The notes under the pieces were generated by a model. The model saw only the letters and a list, made by a program, of their open reading frames with translations. It was not told where the DNA came from and did not search any database. A DNA stretch of 64,000 bases from Gordius sp. MW1 (lineage: Eukaryota; Nematomorpha; Gordioida; Gordea; Gordiidae), in contig OZ038530.1 in the NCBI GenBank assembly GCA_964036665.1, positions 1,798,001 through 1,862,000 on the forward strand, written 5' to 3'. Shown in pieces: positions 31,001-41,540 of this stretch. Position 1 is the stretch's first letter, and every line of letters begins with the position of its first letter. Made by a program: the position numbers and the translations under genes.

Positions 31001-34000
31001 GAACTCGTTGCCTCCTGATAGACAACGGACGGACAACGGATGGACAACGGACGGACAACGGACGGACAACGGACGGACAACGGACATAGCCAGCGGATGG
31101 CTGAAAAGTCATATTATCAATGTAAATAACAAGAACAGAATACTCTCCGGGATTCGAACTCTTTGCCTCCTGATAGACAACGGACGGACAACGGACGAAC
31201 AACAGACAGACAACGGACGGACAACGGACGGACAACGGACGGACAACGGACGGACAACGGACGGACAACGGACGGACAACGGACGGACAACGGACGAACA
31301 ACGAACAGACAACGGAGGGACAACGGACGGACAACGGACTGACAACGGAGGGAAAACGGACGGACAACGGACGGACAACGGACGGACAACGGACGGACAA
31401 CGGACGGACAACGGACGGACAACGGACGGACAACGGACGGACAACGGACGGACAACGGACGGACAAAGGACCGACAACAGACGGACAACGGACGGACAAC
31501 GGAGGGAAAACGGACGCACAACGGACGGACAACGGACGGACAACGGACGGACAAAGGACCGACAACGGACGGACAACGGACGGACAACGGACGGACAACG
31601 GACGGACAACGGACGAACAACGAACAGACAACGGAGGGACAACGGACGGACAACGGACGGACAACGGACGGACAACGGACGGACAACGGACGGACAACGG
31701 ACGGACAACGGACGGACAACGGACGGACAACGGACGGACAACGGACGGACAACGGACGGACAACGGACGGACAACGGACCGACAACGGACGGACAACGGA
31801 CGGACAACGGACGAATAACGGACGGACAACGGAGGGACAACGGATGGACAACGGACATAGCCAGCGGACGGCTGAAAAGTCATATTATCAATGTTAGTAA
31901 CAAGAACAGAATACTCTCCGGGATTCGAACTCGTTGCCTTCTGATAGACAACGGACGGACAACGGACGTAGCCAGCGGACAGCCAAAAAGTCAGATTAAC
32001 AATGTTATTAACAAGAACAGAATATTCTCAGGGATTCGAACACGTTGCCTCCTGATAGACAACGGACGGACAGCGGATGGACAACGGACATAGCCAGCGG
32101 ACGGACAACGGACGGACAACGGACGAACAACAGACAGACAAGGGACGGACAACGGACGGACAACGGACGAACAACGGACAGACAACGGAGGGACAACGGA
32201 CGAACAACGGACGGACAACGGACGGAAAACGGACGGACAACGGACGGACAACAGAAGGACAACGGACGGACAACGGACGGACAACGGACGGACAACGGAC
32301 GGACAACGGACGGACAACGGACGGACAACGGACGGACAACGGACGGACAACGGACGGACAACGGACGGACAAAGGACGGACAAAGGACCGACAACGGACG
32401 GACAACGGACGGACAACGGACGGACAACGGAGGGAAAACGGAGGGAAAACGGACGCACAACGGAGAGACAACGGACGGACAAAGGACCAACAACGGACGG
32501 ACAACGGACGGACAACGGACGGACAACGGACGGACAACGGATGGAAAAACGGACATAGCCAGCGGACGGCTAAAAAGTCATATTATCAATGTTAGTAACA
32601 AGAACAGAATACTCTCCGGGATTCGAACTCTTTGCCTCCTGATAGACAACGGACGGACAACGGACGGACAACGGACGAACAACAGACAGACAACGGACGG
32701 ACAACGGACGAACAACGAACAGACAACGGAGGGACAACGGACGGACAACGGACTGACAACGGAGGGAAAACGGACGGACAACGGACGGACAACGGACGGA
32801 CAACGGACGGACAACGGACGAACAACGAACAGACAACGGAGGGACAACGGACGGACAACGGACTGACAACGGGGGGAAAACGGACGGACAACGGACGGAC
32901 AACGGACGGACAACGGACGGACAACGGACGGACAACGGACGGACAACGGACGGGCAATGGACGGACATTGGACCGACAACGGACGGACAACGGACGGACA
33001 ACGGACCGACAACGGACGGACAACGGACTGACAACGGACGGACAAAGGACGGACAACGGACGGACAACGGACGGACAACGGAGGGAAAACGGACGCACAA
33101 CGGACGGACAAAGGACCGACAACGGACGGACAACGGACGGACAACGGACGGACAACGGACGGACAACGGATGGACAACGGACATAGCCAGCGGACGGCTA
33201 AAAAGTCATATTATCAATGTTAGTAACAAGAACAGAATACTCTTCGGGATTCGAACTCGTTGCCTCCTGATAGACAACGGACGGACAACGGATGGACAAC
33301 GGACGGACAACGGAGCGGATGGCTGAAAAGTCATATTATCAATGTAAATAACAAGAACAGAATACTCTCCGGGATTCGAACTCTTTGCCTCCTGATAGAC
33401 AACGGACGGACAACGGACGAACAACAGACAGACAACGGACGGACAACGGACGGACAACGGACGGACAACGGACGGACAACGGACGGACAACGGACGGACA
33501 ACGGACGGACAACGGACGGACAACGGACGGACAACGGACGGACATCGGACGGACAACGGACGGACAACGGACGGACAACGGACGGACAACGGACGGACAA
33601 AGGACCGACAACGGACGGACAACGAACGGCAAAAGGACCGACAACGGACGGACAACGGACGGACAAAGGACCAACAACGGACGGACAAAGGACCGACAAC
33701 GGACGGACAACGGACCGACAACGGACGGACAACGGACGGACAAAGGACTAGCAACGGATGGACAACGGACGGACAAAGGACCGACAACGGACGGACAACG
33801 GACGGACAACGGAGGGAAAACGGACGCACAACGGACGGACAACGGACGGACAAAGGACCGACAACGGACGGACAACGGACGGACAACGGACGGACAACGG
33901 ACGGACAACGGACGAACAACGAACAGACAACGGAGGGACAACGGACGGACAACGGACGGACAACGGACGGACAACGGACGGACAACGGACGGACAACGGA

Positions 34001-36289
34001 CGGACAACGGACGGACAACGGACGGACAACGGACGGACAACGGACGGACAACGGACGGACAACGGACGGACAACGGACGGACAACGGACCGACAACGGAC
34101 GGACAACGGACGGACAACGGACGAATAACGGACGGACAACGGAGGGACAACGGATGGACAACGGACATAGCCAGCGGACGGCTAAAAAGTCATATTATCA
34201 ATGTTAGTAACAAGAACAGAATACTCTCCGGGATTCGAACTCGTTGCCTTCTGATAGACAACGGACGGACAACGGACGTAGCCAGCGGACAGCCAAAAAG
34301 TCAGATTATCAATGTTATTAACAAGAACAGAATATTCTCAGGGATTCGAACACGTTGCCTCCTGATAGACAACGGACGGACAGCGGATGGACAACGGACA
34401 TAGGCAGCGGACGGACAACGGACGGACAACGGACGAACAACAGAGAGACAAGAAACGGACAACGGACGGTAAACGGACGGACAACGGACGGACAACGGAC
34501 GGACAACGGACGAACAACGGACAGACAACGGAGGGACAACGGACGGACAACGGACGGACAACGGAGGGAAAACGGACGGACAACGGACGGACAACAGATG
34601 GACAACGGACGGACAACGGACGGACAACGGACGGACAAAGGACCGACAACGGACGGACAACGGACGGACAACGGAGGGAAAACGGACGCACAACTGAGGG
34701 ACAACGGACGGACAAAGGACCGACAACGGACGGACAACGGACGGACAACGGACGAACAACAGACAGACAACGGACGGACAACGGACGGACAACGGACGGA
34801 CAACGGACGGACAACGGACGGACAACGGACGGACAACGGACGGACAACGGACGCAGACGGACAACGGACGGACAACGGACGGACAACGGACGGACAACGG
34901 ACGGACAACGGACGGACAACAGACATAGCCAGCGGACGGCCAAAAAGTCATAATATCAATGTTAGTAACAAGAGCAGAATACTCTCAGGGGTTCGAACTC
35001 GTTGCCTCCTGATAGACAACGGACGGACAACGGACGGACAACGGACGAACAACGGACAGACAACGGAGGGACAACGGACGCACAACGGACGGACAACGAA
35101 CGGACAACGGACGAACAACGAACAGACAACGGAGGGACAACGGACGGACAACGGACGGACAACGGACGGACAACGGACGGACAACGGACGGACAACGGAC
35201 GGACAACGGACGGACAACGGACGGACAACGGACGGACAACGGACGGACAACGGATGGACAACGGACATAGCCAGCGGACGGCTAAAAAGTCATATTATCA
35301 ATGTTAGTAACAAGAACAGAATACTCTCCGGGATTCGAACTCTTTGCCTCCTGATAGACAACGGACGGACAACGGACGGACAACGGACGAACAACAGACA
35401 GACAACGGACGGACAACGGACGGACAACGGACGAACAACGAACAGACAACGGAGGGACAACGGACGGACAACGGACTGACAACGGACGGACAACGGACGG
35501 ACAACGGACGGAGGACGGACAACGGACGGACAACGGACGGACAACGGACGGACAACGGACGGACAACGGACGGACAACGGACGGACAACGGACGGACAAC
35601 GGACGGACAACGGACGGACAACGGACGGACAACGGACGGACAACGGACGGACAACGGACGGACAACGGACGGACAACGGACGGACAACGGACGGACAACG
35701 GACGGACAACGGACGGACAACGGACGGACAACGGACGGACAACGGACGGACAACGGACGGACAACGGACGGACAACGGACGGACAACGGACGGACAACGG
35801 ACGGACAACGGACGGACAACGGACGGACAAAGGACCGACAACGGACGGACAACGGACGGACAACGGAGGGAAAACGGACTCACAACGGACGGACAACGGA
35901 CGGACAATGGACGGACAACGGACGGACAACGGACGGACAACGCACGGACAACGCACGGACATCGGACGGACAACGGACGGACAACGGACGAATAACGGAC
36001 GGACAACGGACGAATAACGGACGGACAACGGACGGACAACGGACATAGCCAGCGGACGGACAACGGACATAGCCAGCGGACGGACAAAAAGTCATATTAT
36101 CAATGTTAGTAACAAGAACAGAAAACTCTCCGGGATTCGAACTCGTTGCCTCCTGATAGACAACGGACGGACAACGGATGGACAACGGACGGACATCGGA
36201 CGGACATAGGACCGACAACCGACGGACAACGGACGAATAACGGACGGACAACGGACGGACAACGGACATAGCCAGCGGGCGGTCAAAAA

Positions 36290-38588
36290 GTCATATTATC
36301 AATGTTATTAACAAGAACAGAATACTCTCCGGGACTCGAACTCGTTGCCTCCTGATGGATAACGGATGGACAACGGACGGACAACGGACGAATAACGGAC
36401 GGAAAAAGGACGGACAACGGACCTAGCCAGCGGACGGCCAAAAAGTCATATTATCAATGTTATTAACAAGAACAGAATACTCTCCGGGATTCGAACTCGT
36501 TGCCTCCTGATAGACAACGGACGGACAACGGACGTAGCCAGCGGACGGCCAAAAAGTCATATTACCAATGTTATTAACAAGAACAGAATACTCTCCGGGA
36601 CTCGAACTCGTTGCCTCCTGATGGATAACGGATGGACAACGGACGGACAACGGACGAATAACGGACGGACAATGGACGGACAACGGACCTAGCCAGCGGA
36701 CGGCCAAAAAGTCGTATTATCAATGTTATTAACAAGAACAGAATACTCTCCGGGATTCGAACTCGTTGCCTCCTGATAGACAACGGATGGACAACGGACG
36801 GACAACGGACGGAAAACGGACGGACAACGGACGGACAACGGACGGACAATGGACGGACAACGGGACAACGGACATAGCCAGCGTACGGCTAAAAAGTCAT
36901 ATTATGAATGTTAGTAACAAGAACAGAATACTCTCCGGGATTCGAACTCGTTGCCTGCTGATAGACAACGGACGGAAAACGGACGTAGCCAGCGGACGGC
37001 CAAAAAGTCATATTATCAATGTTATTAACAAGAACAGAATACTCTCCGGGACTCGAACTCGTTGCCTCCTGATGGATAACGGATGGACAACAGACGGACA
37101 ACGGACGAATAACGGACGGACAACGGACGGACAACGGATGGACAACGGACGGACAACGGACGGACAACAAACGGACAACGGACATAGCCAGCGGACGGCC
37201 AAAAAGTCATATTATCAATGTTATTAACAAGAACAGAATACTCTCCGGGATTCGAACTCGTTGCCTCCTGATAGACAACGGATGGACAACGGACGGACAA
37301 CGGACGGAAAACGGACGGACAACGGACGGACAACGGACGGACAATAGACGGACAAGGGGACAACGGACATAGCCAGCGTACGGCTAAAAAGTCATATTAT
37401 GAATGTTAGTAACAAGAACAGAATACTCTCCGGGATTCGAACTCGTTGCCGCTGATAGACAACGGACGGACAACGGACGTAGCCAGCGGACGGCCAAAAA
37501 GTCATATTATCAATGTTATTAACAAGAACAGAATACTCTCCGGGACTCGAACTCGTTGCCTCCTGATGGATAACGGATGGACAACAGACGGACAACGGAC
37601 GAATAACGGACGGACAACGGACGGACAACGGACGGACAACGGACGGACAACGGACGGACAACGGACGGACAACAGACGGACAACGGACGGACAACGGACG
37701 GACAACGGACGGACAACGGACGGACAACGGACAAACCCAGCGGACGGCCAAAAAGTCATATTATCAATATTAGTAACAAGAACAGAATACTCTCGGGGAT
37801 TCGAACACGTTGCCTCCTGATAGACAACGGACGTACAGCGGATGGACAACGGACGGACAACGGACCTAGCCAGCGGACGGTTAAAAAGTCATATTATCAA
37901 TGTTATTAACAAGAACAGAATACTCTCCGGGATTCGAACTCGTTGCCTCCTGATAGACAACGGATGGACAACGGACGGACAACGGACGGAAAACGGACGG
38001 ACAACGGACGGACAACGGACGGACAACGGACGGACAACGGACGGACAACGGACGGACAACGGACGGACAACGGAGGGACAACGGACGGACAACTGACGGA
38101 CAACGGACTGACAACGGACGGACAACGGACGGACAATGGATGGAAAACGGACGGACAACGGATGGAAAACGGACGGACAACGGACGTACAACGGACGGCC
38201 AACGGACGGACAACGGACGGACAACAAACGGACAACAAACGGAAAACGGACGGACAACGGATGGACAACGGACATAGCCAGCGGACGGCTAAAAAGTCAT
38301 AGTATCAATGTTAGTAACAAGAACAGAATACTCTCCGGGACTCGAACTCGTTCCCTCCTGATGGATAACGGATGGACAACGGACGGACAACGGACGAATA
38401 ACGGACGGACAACGGACGGACAACGGACATAGCCAGCGGACGGCCAAAAAGTCATATTATCAATGTTATTAACAAGAACAGAATACTCTCCGGGACTCGA
38501 ACTCGTTGCCTCCTGATGGATAACGGATGGACAACGGACGGACAACGGACGAATAACGGACGGACAACGGACGGACAACGGCATAGCA
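36290..38588. repeat. Diverged right edge of array B
   Basis: Spacers here are closer together (about 100-250 bp apart) and mostly of the GTTATTAAC subtype. They have private variants such as CCTAGCCAGCGG in place of CATAGCCAGCGG and GGGACTCGAACTCGTTGCC in place of GGGATTCGAACTC. The core includes many ACGGATGGACA and ACGGACGAATA units. The array stops between GGACGGACAACGG and CATAGCATGCTCC at about 38588. Confidence 0.8.
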
Positions 38589-38697
38589 TGCTCCGGAATG
38601 TCAGGAATAAAGTATAAATTTTGAGCCAAATCGGTCTGGTAGTTTTCCAAAATTAACATACACATAAACATACATAATTTCATTTTTATATATAAGA
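38589..38697 (-). mobile_element. Helitron-like 5' end fragment, truncated by the satellite
   Basis: Read on the minus strand it starts TCTTATATATAAAAATGAAA after an A, the TC start and A/T insertion context known for Helitrons. It continues through a stretch with ACTACCAGACCGATTTGGCT and reaches a TTCCTGACATTCCGGAGCAT sequence before meeting the array. The same start occurs at 51294 (plus) and 53174 (minus). Helitron assignment rests on the terminal motif only, because no Rep/helicase domain is visible. Confidence 0.5.
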
Positions 38698-38816
38698 TAT
38701 TGGGGAAGAGCTTATTAATACTTATTTGTTTGTATTCCTAAAAATGCTATTTGTCATTTGACCCTATTTAAATATTAAGGCGATGAATAACCTATAAATT
38801 AGTATAGTCGTCGACA

Positions 38817-38993
38817 TTATTTACAATTTAATTCTACGTTAAAAACTTTAAATGGCTCTTTTACGCTCTGCCCTTTCAATTCTAACATAAGCCTTAAACA
38901 AATGTCAATGAGTTTTAATCCCGACCTATTTCGTGTACTGTTCCCGGCGGCAAGTCGGGCACGTTTTCCATCAGTTGCTTTCCGCGGTGGCAT
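38817..38993 (-). CDS. Conserved 58-residue ORF of unknown function, copy 1
   Basis: The ORF starts MPPRKATDGKRARL and ends FNVELNCK. It is rich in lysine and arginine in its first 30 residues. The same frame is kept in three copies in this window (also 50999-51175 plus and 53294-53470 minus), differing by one residue near the end. Basic N-termini of this style occur in some transposon proteins, but I do not recognise a family. It sits about 120 bp upstream of the Helitron-like 5' terminus in each copy, so it may be host DNA carried along or an older element. Confidence 0.35.
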   Translation of the reverse strand: MPPRKATDGKRARLAAGNSTRNRSGLKLIDICLRLMLELKGQSVKEPFKVFNVELNCK

Positions 38994-39052
38994 TTGAGCC
39001 TGTTGGTTATAATAGGGAACCGCAAAATTAAAATAAATATTTTTTATCATTT

Positions 39053-39072
39053 GGGGGGGGGGGGGGGGGGGG
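39053..39072 (+). repeat. Poly-G tract (20 G)
   Basis: This is an uninterrupted run of 20 G. The duplicate copies carry 32 G (53530-53561) and, in inverted orientation, 14 C (50926-50939). Confidence 0.95.
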
Positions 39073-39079
39073 TAGTGAT

Positions 39080-39420
39080 GATCAAAACCTAGGTCAGGTT
39101 TTCCCGAGGTCAATCCTCAGGTCGGTTTTAGGTTCAGGTTTTCAAAACCCTTATCAGGTTTATGAACACCCGAACCTTAACCTGAGGTTGATCCCGAAAA
39201 TCAACCTGAAAAACCTTCAGGTCAATATTATACCCAACCTGAGACCCCAGGTTGACCTCAGGTAGAGCTGTTAAAAGTTCCTTTTAAAATGGAACTTGTC
39301 AAGTTCCAGTTCCTTTGCCTAAAATGGAACTAGTTCCAGTTCCTAGCTCCTCATTTTAAAAAGGAACTAGTTCCAGCCTTTTAGCTTTGCCGAGAACGCG
39401 AGTATCTTTTGAGAAGAGAC
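39080..39420. repeat. Degenerate word-repeat block (AACCTGAGG / GGAACTAGTTCC)
   Basis: The left half is built from imperfect, alternately oriented copies of AACCTGA and TCAGGTT. The right half is built from GGAACTAGTTCC, a 12-bp perfect palindrome, and parts of it. Two further copies of the whole block lie at 50640-50925 (inverted) and 53562-53865. There is no coding potential. Position 39420 to about 40115 beyond it is AT-rich DNA in which I see nothing recognisable. Confidence 0.75.
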
Positions 39421-40119
39421 CTGATGTTGAAAATAAAAAAACATCTTGACTTTTATGTAAATCTTGAGTTGTGTTCTAAATTTACTAAGTAGATTGTGGT
39501 ATCCTCCAATTTCTGCTTAAAAATTCGAAGGACGATTAGGAAATCTTGGAGCCATTTTGTGATATAATCTTAACAGCCATGTACCTCCCTTCGTCTCTTT
39601 AGCTACTCTTAACTATTCCTCCTACACACCTCTTCACTTGCCCGTTTGATTGAGCTAGGGTGATAAGGAAGGAGGCGTTAGTGAATGGTCAATCTTAAAT
39701 TCTAAACAAACATTTTTAAACTTTACGCCTACAAAAGCAAGCCTTCCCATTCATTGTCTATAACAATGTAGGTAGCAGGTAATCCGTACGCTCCAAATAA
39801 TTCTTTTAAAATATTTATTGTTACTCTCCTACCTCACATGTTAAAAACGTTTCTAAATTCCGTCCAATCGGAATACGCGTCAACAATTAATATCTAAAAC
39901 GTTTCTTGTCTAATTCAAAAAAATCAACATGTATCCTAGATAAATAAATAATGTATTATAAAAGATATCCTTTGTACAAGTGAGTGATATAAGTTCATCC
40001 CATCAAAACCCTTATTCATTCACATCAACTACAATACCACTCAGCTCAGGGTTGTGTGTGTAGACATATTCTAATAAATATGATCGTCAGTGTGTGTGTA
40101 GTGTATATCATTTGTTAAC

Positions 40120-41028
40120 CCGAAGTCGTAGTTTTGATGAGCTTGAATCGCTTGTCCTTGGAGGCAGAGGCGTCGCTGTCCTTGGCAAAAATTCCGCTGT
40201 CTTCCGATTTGGTTTCGTCACTGTCGCTAGATGCCGCCACAGATGATGGGTCCAAGTCAGATGATTCGCTACGACTTTTGGTGAACATAAATTCCGGGCA
40301 AATCATTTTCACCAAATCCCGAGATACCTTGGTGCTATTAAAATAAAAATAAGTTTGGCCAAGTCCCGTTAATTATTACCAGTATATGAATAGTCGCCAT
40401 TTCTGAAATGAGCTTGGGTATAGTACATGTATACGTGGTTGGCACTGCATCTCAAGGCTAGGGAATGGTTCAAATGATTGAAAATTTGGAGCATAAACGT
40501 CAAGATATCTTTCCTGCTAGCTACAAAATCATCACCTCCCTCCCCCACCTCATTGTCCTCGGACTCGTCCTCCAAGGGTTTGAGAAAAAAGGGGACGTTG
40601 TGTATCTTCATCTAATTTAATATTTATCAATTTTACTTCAATTTTATAACAGGTTTTACATAAATATATAAGTTTTGTAACTTAATGTTTGAGGATGCGT
40701 AACATAATTGCGATGCAAAGGAGAGGTATGTCATCCAAATTTTCCATGGTGTACAACTGGGCAAAAGTCGTGTTTCGTCCACCGGAATGAGAAAGTTGAT
40801 GTCCCCTCCATCGTAGCCATTCGTTTAAATCTTCTTGTTCCATGGTAAGTCGGGTACCTGTACGGCCGAGAGGCTTATATCCACCCTCTCCTCGTTCAAC
40901 TCCCTCCAAAGGAACTTTGTACCGAGATGGAATGGTTTGGGGATCTTTGAAATAGACCGATCTTTTGCCGTAATTTTCCGCGCGCGTCACGTGGTCGAGA
41001 AAAGCTTTCAACAATAGCTCCAAAGGAA
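40120..41028 (-). pseudogene. unc79: unc79 middle exons, orphan duplicate
   Basis: Three exons on the minus strand duplicate those at 55517-54609: 41028 to about 40685, 40611-40380 and 40334-40120. The encoded residues (VPLELLLKAF, then a region with ENLDDIPLLC, then a serine/aspartate-rich segment ending KTTTSG) fit the part of UNC79 that follows its conserved CLIPY region. No upstream exons adjoin them: the sequence changes at 41114, within the intron. The neighbour to the right is the C-terminal block of the same gene on the opposite strand. The first exon lacks a normal splice donor, as in copy 2. This duplicate can hardly give a product. Confidence 0.8.
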
Positions 41029-41215
41029 CTAAAACACCAGAAGTCGTGAGAATCTATGTGGTAAAAGAGAAATAATATAGTGTTTTCATCGGAGTGTAAG
41101 TATTGTTGATATACTATTAGTGTAATTTTAGTTTCTTTATCTAATAATAACAATTAATTATTTAAGATAGTTAAATAGATACACACACGTATACACTTAT
41201 TCAAATGGATTATAA

Positions 41216-41335
41216 TGGGTTTTAACGCCCCAGACGACTGGAGAATTGAGAAGAGGGCTGCCGAATGTTTGAACGAAACCATAGCATACATTCAACAATC
41301 TTTACTACCATAGCAAAGAAAAAGTTTTTACCCTA
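41216..41335 (+). other. Possible degraded unc79 exon
   Basis: After CGCCCCAG an open stretch encodes DWRIEKRAAECLNETIAYIQ and runs into a stop at about 41314. A GT donor-like site follows GCCCTCAG at about 41344. A DW-x-(R/K) start resembles a segment of vertebrate UNC79 as I remember it, and the position upstream of the C-terminal exons fits. The match is short and I am not sure of it. Confidence 0.3.
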
Positions 41336-41540
41336 CCTCCCCACGCCCTCAGGTATCATATGATAAAGTATCTGTAACATGTATTAATTGTATTTAAATC
41401 TAGATCATAGCCATTGACTAACTCGTTCCTCGCCTTCTTGTTCAGGGTAAGTCTCGCCCTACACAGTTTAAAAGTTTATTTATTATTACAGGAAATTATA
41501 ATTACAATTTATGGGAAATAAATATATATATACGTTTCAG

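Larger units (their letters stand above)
8546..38588. repeat. 11-bp minisatellite array with tRNA-like spacers (array B)
   Basis: The core is an 11-bp unit, ACGGACGGACA, which lacks T on this strand. Frequent single-base variants are ACGGACGAACA, ACGGACCGACA and ACGGAGGGACA. Clusters of about 5-60 units are separated by a spacer of about 93 bp seen roughly 80 times by eye. Three units make 33 bp, so every frame reads as an 11-residue peptide repeat (TDGQRTDNGRT on plus, VRPLSVRCPSV on minus) broken only in spacers. With all six frames open alike, these frames are artefacts of the repeat. Both edges (8.55-9.0 kb and 36.3-38.6 kb) are more diverged than the centre. Confidence 0.95.
38589..41114. 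repeat. Segmental duplication, copy 1
   Basis: This stretch is nearly identical to 53062-55603 in the same orientation. Differences are scattered single bases, a few short indels and a poly-G tract of 20 against 32. It carries a Helitron-like 5' end, a short conserved ORF, the word-repeat block and three unc79 middle exons. The left end is cut by the satellite array. The right end stops in the intron just after GTTGATATAC, where copy 2 continues directly into the next unc79 exon. Confidence 0.92.

Noticed and set aside
8367-36100. Dozens of 60-545 codon ORFs in all frames of array B
   Set aside because: Three 11-bp units make 33 bp, so each frame is an 11-residue repeat without stops. All six frames are open, there is no codon bias, and stops occur only in spacers. 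They are artefacts of the repeat.
8546-38588. CRISPR-like layout of repeats and spacers
   Set aside because: The about 93-bp elements are the conserved ones and the stretches between them are tandem minisatellite, the reverse of a CRISPR array. The genome is eukaryotic.
1-38588. Telomeric or rDNA spacer identity
   Set aside because: The units do not match TTAGG or TTAGGG type telomere repeats, and no rRNA sequence is nearby.
40134-40346. 70-codon plus-strand ORF, and its copy at 54623-54835
   Set aside because: Both are antisense to the serine-rich unc79 exon on the minus strand.
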